From the NCBI RefSeq assembly GCF_001438695.1, contig NZ_JQBH01000009.1, positions 9,401-73,400 of the forward strand: a stretch of DNA of 64,000 nucleotides, written 5' to 3'. The notes beneath the pieces were generated by a model, which worked only from the letters and a program-made list of their open reading frames with translations, did not search any database and had not been told where the DNA came from. Source of the stretch: Fructobacillus fructosus KCTC 3544 (GTDB lineage: Bacteria > Bacillota > Bacilli > Lactobacillales > Lactobacillaceae). Shown here piece by piece: positions 19,685 through 28,599 of the stretch (positions are counted from its first letter, which is position 1; each line of letters starts with the position of its first letter). Position numbers and translations under genes: made by a program.

Positions 19685-20762
19685 GCCCCACTCCCTCTTT
19701 CATCATGGTAATAAAGTTGTCAAAAATATACTCGCTATCGTGTGGTCCAGGACAAGCATCCGGGTGGAACTGCACCGAAAAGGCCCGCTTGTTTTTCAAA
19801 CGAACCCCCTCAACAGAACGGGCATTAATTTCCTCATGGGTAATCTCCAAATCAGTGTTGATTAAGGAGTCGGCTGCAACCGCATAGCCGTGGTTTTGGG
19901 AGGTGAAGTGCTTGGCCTGTTGGTCAATGTCCCAAACTGCATGGTTGAAGCCGCGGTAGCCGAATTTCATTTTATAAGTGGTCGCCCCGTTTGCCAGTGC
20001 AAAGAGCTGGTGTCCCAAACAAATTCCAAGCAGCGGGTAGGCGTCTTGTAGTTTTCGAATTAACGGGTAGGCAAAGGCGTATTCCGTTGGGTTGCCCGGA
20101 CCGTTTGAGAGCAGCACCCCGTCCGGATTCGAAGCAGCAACGGTTTCAAAGTCGGTATCAGCGTCAAAAAGGGTCACAGCAATCCCGCGTCTTTCTAAGG
20201 CTTTCAAAATCGAATTCTTCATGCCAAAGTCAATCAGTGCAACGTGCAACTGCGCGTCTTTCTTATCAAGTTGCGCCACTGCCTGTTGCTGTTCCGCACG
20301 ACGAGTACGGAGAATATCTTCGTAATTTTGGGCAAACAATTCATCGATGCGCTGTTGGTTCAAGTCATCAACCAACACCGCTTTCATCGAACCCTGTTCG
20401 CGGATTTCTTTGGCCAACTTGCGAGTATCAACTCCCTGAATACCAACGACCCCGTTTTGTTCAGCATAGTCAGCCAGTGACATGACCGAACGGAAATTTG
20501 ACGGACGGCGGGCCAGTTCCTTAACGATGATGGCATCAACCGCCGGGTCGTCCGCTTCATTATCATCCAAATTGATGCCATAATTACCGATTAAGGGGTA
20601 GGTAAAAACCATGCTTTGGCCATAGTAGGATGGATCCGTCATGGTTTCTTGATAACCCGTCATGCCCGTTGAGAAAACCACTTCCGTCAACAGTTCCTTT
20701 TTTGCACCAAACCCCTGGCCCTGGTAGATTGAGCCATTTTCCAAAACTAAATAGCGTGCCAT
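19677..20762 (-). CDS. carA: Carbamoyl-phosphate synthase, small (glutaminase) subunit
   Basis: 361 residues. The N-terminal CPSase small-chain domain is followed by a class I amidotransferase with nucleophile in [14 protein letters not shown] and the His/Glu pair in [18 protein letters not shown]. It supplies ammonia from glutamine to CarB. The ribosome site AAGGAG is well placed, 10 nt after pyrC. Confidence 0.97.
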   Translation of the reverse strand: MARYLVLENGSIYQGQGFGAKKELLTEVVFSTGMTGYQETMTDPSYYGQSMVFTYPLIGNYGINLDDNEADDPAVDAIIVKELARRPSNFRSVMSLADYAEQNGVVGIQGVDTRKLAKEIREQGSMKAVLVDDLNQQRIDELFAQNYEDILRTRRAEQQQAVAQLDKKDAQLHVALIDFGMKNSILKALERRGIAVTLFDADTDFETVAASNPDGVLLSNGPGNPTEYAFAYPLIRKLQDAYPLLGICLGHQLFALANGATTYKMKFGYRGFNHAVWDIDQQAKHFTSQNHGYAVAADSLINTDLEITHEEINARSVEGVRLKNKRAFSVQFHPDACPGPHDSEYIFDNFITMMKEGVGHA

Positions 20763-20772
20763 CCGATTCTCC

Positions 20773-22035
20773 TTACTTCTCAGAAAAAACTTCTTCCCCG
20801 TTCACAAAAGTTCGCTTCACTCGCCCGTGGACTCGTTCACCCGCAAAGGGTGTGTTGCGCCCCTTCGAATGGAAGTCCGCAGGGTTAATTCGGAAAGCCT
20901 CTTTTTCATCAAAAATCACCAAGTCCGCTGGGTCGCCCACTTGCAACCGTCCAGCATTACTTAGCCCAAACGCTTCGATTGGCTTTTCATTCAACCAAGA
21001 CACCGCCGTTTGCAAATCAACCAAGCCACTCGCCACAAAGCGTTCGTATACTAACGCAAAAGTCGTTTCTAACCCAACAATCCCGAAGGCGCAATCTGCC
21101 ATGGACCCTGCCTTGTCCTCTTTCGTATGGGGCGCATGGTCCGAAGCAATCATATCGATGGTGCCGTCCAGCAAGCCAGCGATCAATGCATAACGGTCTT
21201 CCTTTGTCCGAAGTGGTGGGTTCATCTTGAAGTTGCTATCGTCACCCTTAATCATGGATTCATCCAAGAAAAGGTGGTGCGGCGAAACTTCCGCTGTAAT
21301 CGGAAGGCCGGCCAATTTAGCCTGTCGAATCAATTCAACCGAGTACCTACTTGAAACATGAGCAACGTGGTAACGAGCACCCGTTGCTCGGACCAGTTCG
21401 ATGTCGCGAGCCAACTGCGTACTTTCAGATAGCGCCGTTAATCCCGGTAGATTTAACCGTTTGCCAGCCTTCGGATCAACAACCCCACCGTTTGCTAATC
21501 CGTTATCCTCCAAATGGACAGTTAACACCCCACCGACTTTGCGGACATCCTCCATGGCCGAAAGCATCGTTTTGGCCTCCTGAATCCCATGCCCATCGTT
21601 TGAAAAGGCGGCGGCACCAATTGCCTTTAAGGCGGCCATTTTGGTTAAGCGGTTTGAAGTTAATTCTTCAGTAATGGCGGCGATTTGTCCGACTTTGACA
21701 AGGCCCTTCTCACTGTTTAAAGCCAACTGCTTCTTCAACTGCTCTTCTTGATCCACCACTGGCAAAACGTTAGGCATGGCCAAAACAGTGGTAAAACCAC
21801 CGGCCGCCGCGGCCGAAGACCCAGTAGCAATCGTCTCCTTCTCCGTCAATCCCGGCTCACGAAAGTGAACATGAACATCGACAAGACCAGGGATGACCGT
21901 TAACCCTTCAGCATCAATAATTTCGGCCCCTGGGCGAGCAGCGACAGCTGAACCAATTCCTGTAATCCGACCGTTCTCGATAACGATGGCTGACAATTCG
22001 CCATTTATACGGGCATTTTTGATAATTTTGTCCAT
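20773..22035 (-). CDS. pyrC: Dihydroorotase
   Basis: 420 residues, a class I (PyrC of Gram-positive type) amidohydrolase. The zinc-binding DVHVHFREPG, the HVAHVS and DHAPH motifs are all present. It cyclises carbamoyl aspartate to dihydroorotate. Its start abuts the pyrB stop with no gap, consistent with coupled expression. Confidence 0.97.
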   Translation of the reverse strand: MDKIIKNARINGELSAIVIENGRITGIGSAVAARPGAEIIDAEGLTVIPGLVDVHVHFREPGLTEKETIATGSSAAAAGGFTTVLAMPNVLPVVDQEEQLKKQLALNSEKGLVKVGQIAAITEELTSNRLTKMAALKAIGAAAFSNDGHGIQEAKTMLSAMEDVRKVGGVLTVHLEDNGLANGGVVDPKAGKRLNLPGLTALSESTQLARDIELVRATGARYHVAHVSSRYSVELIRQAKLAGLPITAEVSPHHLFLDESMIKGDDSNFKMNPPLRTKEDRYALIAGLLDGTIDMIASDHAPHTKEDKAGSMADCAFGIVGLETTFALVYERFVASGLVDLQTAVSWLNEKPIEAFGLSNAGRLQVGDPADLVIFDEKEAFRINPADFHSKGRNTPFAGERVHGRVKRTFVNGEEVFSEK

Positions 22036-22968
22036 TTATTCTTTCTCCAACAAATCGCGTTCTTCCAAAATTCGGGTTAGCATCGCCATGCGGGCATAAA
22101 CCCCGTTGGCCATCTGATCAAAAATTCGAGATTGCTTACTCTCAACCAATTCATCATCCAATTCGATCCCGCGGTTAACCGGCGCCGGGTGCATGATGAT
22201 GGCCGTTTTCTTCAACCGTTCAGCACGGGCCTTGGTTAACCCATACTGTTGGTGGTAGTCATTAGCTGTGAAAGTCGCACGACCAGCCTGCCCGATTCGT
22301 TCCAATTGGACCCGTAGGCACATGCAAACATCCACATCCGCTAGTAAATCGTCTAATTTTTCGAAGGAACCGAATGGTGCTAACTCTTCCGACCACCATT
22401 CTTCTGGCCCCGCAAAGCGAATGGACATCCCCAACTTACGAAAAATTTTGGCGTCAGAATTAGCCACCCGCGAATGGCTGAGATCACCGACAATGGCCAC
22501 TTTCAGCCCATCAAAGTGCCCAAATTCTTTTTTAATCGTCATTAGATCCAACAACGTTTGGGAGGGATGAACACCAGCCCCGTCACCAGCGTTCACAAGC
22601 GAAAGATGGAGGTTGCGATCCGCCACCAATTCTCGATACCAACCAGTTGCTGGGTGTCGAACAACTGCGATGTCCATGCCGATGGCTTGTATCGTCTTGA
22701 TGGTGTCTTCTAGGCTTTCCCCCTTCTGTACTGAGGATCCAGCGACACTGATATCGAAGCGACTCAAACCGAGCCGGTGCTCAGCCATCTGAAAGGAAGT
22801 AACCGTCCGGGTCGAGTTCTCAAAAAAAAGATTCGCGATGCGAACATCCCGCTTTAAAGTCGGAGCGTTCTTTCCCTCCTGATACATCAGAGCTAAATCA
22901 AGTAAATCATTTAGTTCCCGTATCGATAGCGTATCTAAATCCACTAAGTTTTCCATTTCAGTTAACAT
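22036..22968 (-). CDS. pyrB: Aspartate carbamoyltransferase catalytic subunit
   Basis: 310 residues from the start chosen. The carbamoyl phosphate motif FFENSTRT and the HPSQTLLDLMTI and MCLRVQ stretches are clear. It condenses carbamoyl phosphate with aspartate, the committed step. The start is ambiguous: the ATG used follows GGGGG closely; another ATG is four codons later, and an earlier one falls in the terminator T run. No pyrI regulatory subunit is present. It heads the operon behind an attenuator leader. Confidence 0.95.
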   Translation of the reverse strand: MLTEMENLVDLDTLSIRELNDLLDLALMYQEGKNAPTLKRDVRIANLFFENSTRTVTSFQMAEHRLGLSRFDISVAGSSVQKGESLEDTIKTIQAIGMDIAVVRHPATGWYRELVADRNLHLSLVNAGDGAGVHPSQTLLDLMTIKKEFGHFDGLKVAIVGDLSHSRVANSDAKIFRKLGMSIRFAGPEEWWSEELAPFGSFEKLDDLLADVDVCMCLRVQLERIGQAGRATFTANDYHQQYGLTKARAERLKKTAIIMHPAPVNRGIELDDELVESKQSRIFDQMANGVYARMAMLTRILEERDLLEKE

Positions 22969-22987
22969 AGCCCCCGTTTCATCCGAC

Positions 22988-23200
22988 AAAAAAAGCCCTG
23001 ATCGTTGATCAGAGCTTTGTCATTAGATATCATATTGAGTTATCCGGCTACTTTTACTTTTTATTCGCTAAAAAGGCTAGTCTTTGCCCATCATCTTGAT
23101 GGACGCCACCCATTTCGGGCGTGGACAACCGCAATCGCATACCTTGGTGATTCTCTGATCAACATTAAAGGTGTGATTCGATTTTTTATAGCTTATCATT
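22988..23200 (-). promoter_or_regulatory. pyr operon attenuator leader (PyrR-type architecture)
   Basis: The minus-strand leader holds three alternative structures. A terminator pairs 23007-23017 with 22993-23003 and ends in seven Ts. The segment GTTGATCAGAG (23163-23153) is perfectly complementary over 11 nt to the 5' arm of that terminator (23014-23004), giving an antiterminator. The same segment also fits a two-stem hairpin (ACCTT/AAGGT and TGAT/ATCA) with hexaloop CAGAGA, resembling a PyrR-binding anti-antiterminator. The loop departs from the PyrR consensus, so the sensor is inferred. A promoter candidate (TTCTTG, 17 bp, TATAAA) lies near 23183-23212. Confidence 0.7.
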
Positions 23201-23224
23201 TGCCCGCCAAGAACACAAGCAACA

Positions 23225-23266
23225 AAATAAAAACCTTTCAAAGTTTAGTCAAACTCTGAAAGGTTT
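23225..23266 (-). terminator. Terminator after DUF975 gene
   Basis: A 10-bp stem (AAACCTTTCA/TGAAAGGTTT, 23231-23240 with 23257-23266), extended inside by a second short pairing, followed by TTATTTT on the minus strand. Confidence 0.85.
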
Positions 23267-23280
23267 CTTTGATTGCTGTC

Positions 23281-24009
23281 TTATGCCACTTCGCCGTTCT
23301 TTTCGGCCAAGTCCTTTTTCAAATAGTCATAAAAGCCGGCGTATGTCAGGTACATGTAAGGAAGCAAAATCACCATTCCTAATCCAAATACCAACTCAGC
23401 CAAAATCCCCCAACCAATGAAGGACAAAATCAGAACAAAGTATTCCCATTTGTGTCCATCCATCAATTGACGAGAACGCGTGATGGCATCACGGAAGCGA
23501 ATATCTTCACCAGCAGCCTTGGCATCCTTGAAAACAAAGAAGGCTTGTGAATATGCCAATCCCTTAATAATTCCGGGAATAAAGAGGAGCAAGGTCCAAA
23601 GGAAAGTCCAAATAAACTGAAGAATGGCAACCCCAATCGTTCCCCAGAACAGTCCCTTTTGCTTGTAGGCATTGATTGATTGCAAGAATGGGTGTGCCTG
23701 CTTTTCACCAGAACGATAAAAGTCCAACAATGAATACATGGCAGCGGTTCCAGCAATAAAGGCCAAAAGGCTCATAATGGTTCCATTGCTTACATTCATG
23801 AGTGATGGCACGACAAGGGTACCACTTGCATGGCCATCACTCCAATTAGTAGCATAGCTCGTGGCTACATTGGTAACTGAATAACTTTGATTGCCAATCC
23901 AACTAAAAATAACGGCGGGCAACGTAATCAAAATCAAATAAATCCAATTGCCTGCCATTCTTTCCTTGGCTTGCGCCTTAATTTGACGGCGTACTTCTTT
24001 TTTTGTCAT
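23281..24009 (-). CDS. DUF975-family integral membrane protein
   Basis: 242 residues from the ATG preceded by GGAGGG; longer in-frame starts would run through the permease terminator. The basic start MTKKEVRRQIKAQAKERMAG is followed by about six hydrophobic segments, with the family stretches LFIPGIIKGLAYSQAFFVFK and LILSFIGWGIL. Function unknown. It is a paralogue-like second copy of the protein at 5257-5955 and appears to be transcribed alone. Confidence 0.85.
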   Translation of the reverse strand: MTKKEVRRQIKAQAKERMAGNWIYLILITLPAVIFSWIGNQSYSVTNVATSYATNWSDGHASGTLVVPSLMNVSNGTIMSLLAFIAGTAAMYSLLDFYRSGEKQAHPFLQSINAYKQKGLFWGTIGVAILQFIWTFLWTLLLFIPGIIKGLAYSQAFFVFKDAKAAGEDIRFRDAITRSRQLMDGHKWEYFVLILSFIGWGILAELVFGLGMVILLPYMYLTYAGFYDYLKKDLAEKNGEVA

Positions 24010-24072
24010 CTTTCCCTCCGAAATTTTCATCAACATGTTCCAATGTAACATGTCGAACAAGACTTTGCCAAA

Positions 24073-24094
24073 TAAAAAAACGCCCATTGGACGC
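24073..24094 (-). terminator. Terminator after permease
   Basis: A short 6-bp stem (GCGTCC/GGGCGT with G-T pairs) with a 3-nt loop, followed by seven Ts on the minus strand, shortly after the permease stop. Confidence 0.65.
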
Positions 24095-24110
24095 TCTTTA
24101 CAAATTCTTA

Positions 24111-25481
24111 TTAATCTTTGCGGTGCTTGATGAAGTAAACCACCAAGACCAAGGCCAGCAATGAGAAACCAATCAAGAGTGGAATCTGCGTATCTGGGTT
24201 GATGGTCATGAAGACCAGGGTGATGATCAGCATGAACATGGCAAAGTAGTTTGAAATTGGCGACAAGGCCAACTTGAAGGGGTGTCCCTTCAGGTACTCA
24301 GGGTGTTCCTTCCGGAACTTAATCTGTGACCAGAGGATAACGAACCATGGCACCATTCCTGGCAAAGTCGAGGCCGAGTAGACCATCACAAAAATCTTTG
24401 ATGAATCATGCCAGATCAATGGCAGTATGGCGTTTAAGACAATGCCGAGCAGAATTCCGGCCGACATGGCCAAAACCGCTACTTCAGGGACACGACGCTT
24501 TGACAGCTTCAAAAACTTGGGCGAAATTTCCTTGTTCATGGCCAGCGTGTAAAGCATCCGGGATGAAGAGAAAAGACCGGAGTTTAAGGCCGAAATGGCC
24601 GCCGTCATCATGACGAAGTTAATGATTCCAGCCGCAGCTGTAATTCCAACACGAGCAAAGGTTTCAACGAATGGTGATCCCACTTGGTCCAACTGGTTCC
24701 ATGGATAAATCGTGATAATCACAAAGATTGACCCAACGTAGAAAATCAGGATACGGGCAACAATCGACTTGATTGATTTCACAATGGCAACCTGTGGGTC
24801 CTTAGCTTCACCAGCCGTGATTCCAATCAATTCAATGGCTTGGTAAGAAGTCATGACAATGGACAAAGCAAACATGAAGCCCTTAATGCCACCAGCAAAG
24901 AAAGAACCGTGTGACCAAAGATTTGAAAAGCCAAGGGGATGCCCGTGGTTCCCAACTCCGAACAAGATGACCAAGAAGCCCAGGATAATCATGAAGATAA
25001 TCGTTAAGACTTTAATCAAGGAGAACCATGACTCCATGGAACCATAAGCCTTCACCGTCACCAGGTTAGCGGCAGTTAATGTGGCAAGGACAATCACGCC
25101 GGTTACCCAGGAAGGAATGCCTGGCCACCAATATTCGAGATAAACACCAACGGCGATGGTTTCAGAGATTCCAACCATCAACCATTGAATCACGTTCGCC
25201 CAAACCGTTAGATAGCCAGCGGCCGGATGAATGTAATGCTTGGCGTAATTGGCAAAGGAACCAACTTCTGGATCAATGTAGAGCATTTCACCCAAAGCAC
25301 GCATAACGATATACAAGACCAATCCTGAAATTAGGTAGGCCAAAATAACGGATGGTCCAGTCCAGGAAATGGTCGATGAAGCCCCCATGAAAAGGCCGAC
25401 ACCGATGGTGCCACCCAGTGCAATCATTTCCATTTGGAAAGAAGAAAGGGATCGATTCAATTCTTTATTATTTTCTGCCAT
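24111..25481 (-). CDS. APC-superfamily amino acid permease, possibly for threonine
   Basis: 456 residues from the ATG with GGAGTG upstream, typical of 12-helix amino acid/GABA-type permeases. The helix 1 motif ALGGTIGVGLFMGA and the region GITAGEAKDP are family hallmarks. It is controlled by a T-box leader whose specifier reads ACT, so uptake of threonine is the best guess; related proteins carry serine, threonine or other neutral amino acids, so the substrate is inferred only from the leader. It stands alone. Confidence 0.9.
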   Translation of the reverse strand: MAENNKELNRSLSSFQMEMIALGGTIGVGLFMGASSTISWTGPSVILAYLISGLVLYIVMRALGEMLYIDPEVGSFANYAKHYIHPAAGYLTVWANVIQWLMVGISETIAVGVYLEYWWPGIPSWVTGVIVLATLTAANLVTVKAYGSMESWFSLIKVLTIIFMIILGFLVILFGVGNHGHPLGFSNLWSHGSFFAGGIKGFMFALSIVMTSYQAIELIGITAGEAKDPQVAIVKSIKSIVARILIFYVGSIFVIITIYPWNQLDQVGSPFVETFARVGITAAAGIINFVMMTAAISALNSGLFSSSRMLYTLAMNKEISPKFLKLSKRRVPEVAVLAMSAGILLGIVLNAILPLIWHDSSKIFVMVYSASTLPGMVPWFVILWSQIKFRKEHPEYLKGHPFKLALSPISNYFAMFMLIITLVFMTINPDTQIPLLIGFSLLALVLVVYFIKHRKD

Positions 25482-25510
25482 AAAAGACACTCCTGTTGAT
25501 TTTGTGTTAA

Positions 25511-25750
25511 CAAAAAAGGCGTCCCTAGCCAAAAAGCCAGGGACGCTATCGCGTGGTACCACCCAAATTTGCTACGTTAACACACGTAACCTTAATCTAA
25601 CCGAGGTAACGGTTGGTCAGACCGGGCATACTTTCACGCGCTACTCGTATGTCATTTATAAGAGGTAGTCTTCACTTAGCCTGACCGTCATTCTCACCAA
25701 ACATGACGTCGCTGAATGTCTTAGCTAACTTACTCGTCCTCTTAATGTTG
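25511..25750 (-). promoter_or_regulatory. T-box riboswitch, putative threonine specifier
   Basis: The conserved T-box sequence GGGTGGTACCACGCG is at 25564-25550, followed by the terminator (11-nt arms, 25546-25536 and 25529-25519) and six Ts. Stem I closes with AAGAGG/CCTCTT and contains the AGTAAG element of the specifier loop. Placed as in the Bacillus subtilis glyQS leader (GAA, one base, codon, A, closing stem), the specifier is ACT (25669-25667), a threonine codon. The TGGT bulge would pair with a tRNA ending in ACCA. Confidence 0.85.
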
Positions 25751-25755
25751 TGTCT

Positions 25756-25784
25756 ATCATAAATGAAGGTTAAATGAAATGCAA
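25756..25784 (-). promoter_or_regulatory. Promoter of the T-box/permease transcript
   Basis: Minus strand TTGCAT (25784-25779) and TATGAT (25761-25756) are 17 bp apart; transcription would start near 25749, just before T-box stem I. Confidence 0.75.
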
Positions 25785-25835
25785 GACTTTTTTACCGATA
25801 AATGATAAATAAATGAAGATGGCTGTTTTGAAAAC

Positions 25836-25870
25836 AAAAAGCGTCCGACATTTCTGTCGAACGCTTTTTT
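25836..25870 (-). terminator. Terminator after tRNA-Lys
   Basis: A long imperfect stem (AAAAAGCGT-CCGACA with TGTCG-AACGCTTTTT) with a TTTC loop. It could act on both strands, but only the minus-strand tRNA-Lys reads into it. The flanking 25785-25905 stretch holds nothing else I can support. Confidence 0.75.
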
Positions 25871-25905
25871 GGAAATCACCCAAGGTCTCCTGATAAGAAT
25901 ATCAG

Positions 25906-25979
25906 TGCTTCCGCTCGGATTCGAACCGAGGACCTTGGGATTAAAAATCCCCTACTCTAACCAACTGAGTTACGGAAGC
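25906..25979 (-). tRNA. tRNA-Lys (TTT)
   Basis: The acceptor stem GCTTCCG/CGGAAGC pairs perfectly over 7 bp, and the D-arm and the T-loop TTCGAAT are standard. The anticodon loop TTTTTAA gives anticodon TTT (Lys, AAA/AAG). CCA is not encoded. It stands alone between rpoE and the T-box promoter. Confidence 0.96.
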
Positions 25980-26060
25980 AATCAGTGCTTAGCACAGTAA
26001 TATAGTTTACAGAACAGCTTTCAAAAATGCAAGAGTTTATCGCAATTTTTTATTAAAAAA

Positions 26061-26612
26061 TTACTTCTCTTCATCTCCATCCGAAAGGTCATCCAAATCA
26101 TCCGTACCAGCCAACTCAGTCAAATGCTCGTCGATGGATTCATCCTTTGAATCTTCATCATCAGCATCGTCGTCATCGTCTGTCTTTTCATCTTCAGGGA
26201 CGTCGTCAAAGTCGTCGTCTTCCGGATCATCGTCGTTGTAATCGATAACGTCATCATCATTGGCGTTGTCGGCAAAGACGTTGACCTTCTTGGCTGCCTT
26301 CTTTTTCTTCTTAGGCTTTTCTTCTTCGTCATCGATTTCGTGAATTGACTCATCGATGGCATCAACTGGATACCAAGCACGCAATGCCCATTCGTTGTTT
26401 CCAAGGGAAATAAATGAACCGTCCGTGTTCAAATCCGTGTAGAACTGGGACAAACGAGAACGGAAGCTCTCCTCATCAACACCCAGGAAGTTTTCAATGG
26501 CTTGAACTAAATCAGCAAAGGCCATGGCCTGCTTTTGTTCGGATAGGATCGCCGTGGCGATTTCCACCAGGGCCATTTCTTCTTTTAGTTGACCGTTTTC
26601 AATTTGTGACAT
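26061..26612 (-). CDS. rpoE: RNA polymerase delta subunit
   Basis: 183 residues. The N-terminal 85 residues form the HARE-HTH-like folded domain (MALVEIATAILSEQKQAMAF, then SFISLGNNEWALRAWYP). The rest is extremely acidic, rich in D/E with a short lysine patch (KPKKKKKAAKK), as in all delta subunits. Delta raises promoter selectivity and enzyme recycling in Firmicutes. In many relatives rpoE lies directly before pyrG; here the two are about 12 kb apart. The ribosome site AAAGGA is well placed. Confidence 0.95.
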   Translation of the reverse strand: MSQIENGQLKEEMALVEIATAILSEQKQAMAFADLVQAIENFLGVDEESFRSRLSQFYTDLNTDGSFISLGNNEWALRAWYPVDAIDESIHEIDDEEEKPKKKKKAAKKVNVFADNANDDDVIDYNDDDPEDDDFDDVPEDEKTDDDDDADDEDSKDESIDEHLTELAGTDDLDDLSDGDEEK

Positions 26613-26655
26613 GGCTTATATCCTTTCGCACTTCTAACTAGTTAACTATACTGAA

Positions 26656-27078
26656 TTATTGAGCAAATTGCAAGGAGACCTGGTACTGACCCACCACTTC
26701 GCCGTTGGCTGACAAACTATAGGCGAGTTCAACCTGTCCCATTCCAGAAACTGCATCGATGTCGATGCGCAAAGTCTTGGTATTGGTGCCAAGTAGCATC
26801 ATACCGGCAGCCGTTTGGTAGGGTTGATGATCGACCAGTCCTTTTTCAAAAACCAACCGTGTTTTCAGCACGTTTGTTCTGGTAATGGCCAAACGGTCGG
26901 GCTCAATTTTAACGAGCACTTGTGTCACTGGTTGTTCAGGCAGTTCTTCGTCATAGGTCAAGTACCAAGAGGCACCCTTTTGAACCAGTTGACCTGTCGC
27001 CTGAACTTGGTAGGATTCATCCCCGCCATCCTGAAAAATCTTTGAATCAAACGTTACGTTCACTGCTTTTCCGGCCAT
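26656..27078 (-). CDS. DUF1934 (YwiB-like) beta-barrel protein
   Basis: 140 residues from the ATG preceded by GAGGGG. The alternating pattern (VNVTFDSKIFQDGGDESYQV, GASWYLTYDEE, MGQVELAYSLSANGEVVG) matches the lipocalin-like DUF1934/YwiB family. Function is not known. An in-frame upstream extension of 102 codons exists but is the antisense of the divergent HD-domain gene and has no ribosome site. It lies 43 nt upstream of rpoE and may share its transcript. Confidence 0.85.
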   Translation of the reverse strand: MAGKAVNVTFDSKIFQDGGDESYQVQATGQLVQKGASWYLTYDEELPEQPVTQVLVKIEPDRLAITRTNVLKTRLVFEKGLVDHQPYQTAAGMMLLGTNTKTLRIDIDAVSGMGQVELAYSLSANGEVVGQYQVSLQFAQ

Positions 27079-27093
27079 TATTCCCCTCAATTT

Positions 27094-27122
27094 TCGCAAG
27101 TTTTCATTATTTCTATTATAAT
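27094..27122 (+). promoter_or_regulatory. Promoter of the HD-domain gene
   Basis: A perfect -10 hexamer TATAAT (27117-27122) lies 32 nt before the TTG start; the -35 region about 17 bp upstream is weak (TCGCAA). Its position shows that translation must begin downstream of about 27128. Confidence 0.6.
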
Positions 27123-27153
27123 AGGTATATTGACGAAGGGAAAGGTGAAACTT

Positions 27154-28497
27154 TTGGAAAAATTGCCGCAAGAAAAAGTCCTCCGGGACCCCATTCACGA
27201 CTTCATCCACATTCAAGATCAACTCATTTTGGACTTGATTAACACCAAGGAATTCCAACGACTCCGTCGGGTTCAACAACTTGGCGTTGCCAACACGATT
27301 TTTCACGGTGCTACCCACGACCGTTTCGGCCATTGCGCGGGGGCTTATGAACTGGCCCGACGTGTAACGGATCACTTTGCCCAATACTATGCTAGCAAGG
27401 ACGCAGATGACGGCCTCTGGAATCCTGAAGAGCGTCTCGTCACCTTGGCAGCCGCGTTGCTACATGATGTCGGCCACGGTGCTTTTTCGCACACCTTCGA
27501 ACACCTCTTTCATACTGATCACGAATCGATGACCCAACAAATCATCACAGGCGATACCGAGATCCATCAGGTTTTGTTACAGGAAGGACCCGACTTTCCT
27601 AACAAAGTCGCTTCGGTGATTGCCAAGACATACCCCAATCCTCAAGTGGTCCAACTAATTTCCTCACAATTAGATGTTGACCGAATGGATTATCTGCTAC
27701 GCGATGCCTATTACACCGGAGCTAGTTATGGGGAATACGACCTTTCCCGTATTTTACGGATGCTTCGCCCTTACAAGGGCGGTATTGCTGTCGATATTGG
27801 TGGGATGCACGCCGTCGAATCCTACCTCGTTGCGCGATACCAAATGTACTTGCAGGTCTACTTCCACCCCGTGGCACGTGGTATGGAAATCCTACTCGAG
27901 CACATTCTCGGCCGTGTCAAAGAATTATTAGCTGAAGGCGAAGAACCCAATTCACTGGTTGGCCCATTGCTAGCCCCCGTTTTCCAACCAGATCACGACC
28001 TGACGGTGAGTGAATACCTTCGTCTCGACGATAACCTCTTCTTAACGGCGATTAATGGCTGGCAGGATGCGGATGATACCATTCTGGCCGATTTGTCTCA
28101 ACGTTTCTTGAACCGCAAGCCCCTCAAATCCATTCAAATTACGGAGCAGTCGGCACCACATCTTGACCGTTTGGAAAAGATTGTTAATGAAGCTGGCTTC
28201 GATCCACGTTATTACACTGCTCGTAATGATGCTTATGACCTTCCGTATGATGATTACAAACCAGCTGCTAAGAAGCCCAGAACGCAGATTGAATTGGTCT
28301 TAGCCGATGGCAGCCATCGCGAACTTTCCGAATTATCGACTCTAGTTGGCGCCATCAAGGGGCGCGCTTCGTTAGACCAACGCTTCTTTTTCCCACGTGA
28401 GATGCTCGATAATGGCCCTGACGACCTCTTCACTGAACTACACAACGACTTTAAATCGTTCATCAGAAACGACACCTTTATTCCGGGTGAAGATTAA
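27154..28497 (+). CDS. HD-domain phosphohydrolase (YwfO-like)
   Basis: 447 residues from a TTG with AAAGGTGA upstream; the longer reading begins on top of the promoter -10 and lacks a ribosome site. HD metal ligands are visible: THDRFGHCAG, then LLHDVGHGAFSHTFEH, and DVDRMDYLLRDAYYTG. This is the SAMHD1/dGTPase-like HD group found as YwfO in Firmicutes, probably acting on nucleotides; the substrate is not known here. It is divergent from the DUF1934 gene and closed by a strong terminator. Confidence 0.9.
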   Translation: MEKLPQEKVLRDPIHDFIHIQDQLILDLINTKEFQRLRRVQQLGVANTIFHGATHDRFGHCAGAYELARRVTDHFAQYYASKDADDGLWNPEERLVTLAAALLHDVGHGAFSHTFEHLFHTDHESMTQQIITGDTEIHQVLLQEGPDFPNKVASVIAKTYPNPQVVQLISSQLDVDRMDYLLRDAYYTGASYGEYDLSRILRMLRPYKGGIAVDIGGMHAVESYLVARYQMYLQVYFHPVARGMEILLEHILGRVKELLAEGEEPNSLVGPLLAPVFQPDHDLTVSEYLRLDDNLFLTAINGWQDADDTILADLSQRFLNRKPLKSIQITEQSAPHLDRLEKIVNEAGFDPRYYTARNDAYDLPYDDYKPAAKKPRTQIELVLADGSHRELSELSTLVGAIKGRASLDQRFFFPREMLDNGPDDLFTELHNDFKSFIRNDTFIPGED

Positions 28498-28523
28498 AAA
28501 ACAGGCTTAACAGCCTGTTTTTT
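28496..28523 (+). terminator. Terminator after HD-domain gene
   Basis: An 11-bp stem, AAAAAACAGGC/GCCTGTTTTTT (28496-28506 and 28513-28523), with a 6-nt loop, overlapping the stop codon. Confidence 0.9.
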
Positions 28524-28545
28524 TATTGATGACTTTGTCAGGTAA

Positions 28546-28585
28546 ACAAAAAGACTACTCGCCAATCAAACAAGCAGTCCTTTTT
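28546..28585 (-). terminator. Probable terminator after unknown gene
   Basis: Minus strand AAAAGGACT pairs with AGTCTTTTT (one G-T) around a long 20-nt loop and ends in a T run. It is weaker than the others in this window. Confidence 0.5.
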
Positions 28586-28599
28586 ATAATATTGACTAT

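Noticed and set aside
19991-20485. 164-codon plus-strand frame opposite carA
   Set aside because: Antisense shadow with unusual composition; carA is fully conserved on the other strand.
23091-23165. A 24-codon reading frame in the pyr leader (starts MLIRESPRYA) that could be a leader peptide
   Set aside because: It has no ribosome site before its ATG, ends about 75 nt before the terminator stem, and its start overlaps the antiterminator segment, so the RNA-structure explanation is simpler.
27079-27384. A 102-codon N-terminal extension of the DUF1934 gene
   Set aside because: It is antisense to the start of the HD-domain gene, has no ribosome site and does not belong to the DUF1934 family; the ATG at 27078 has GAGGGG.
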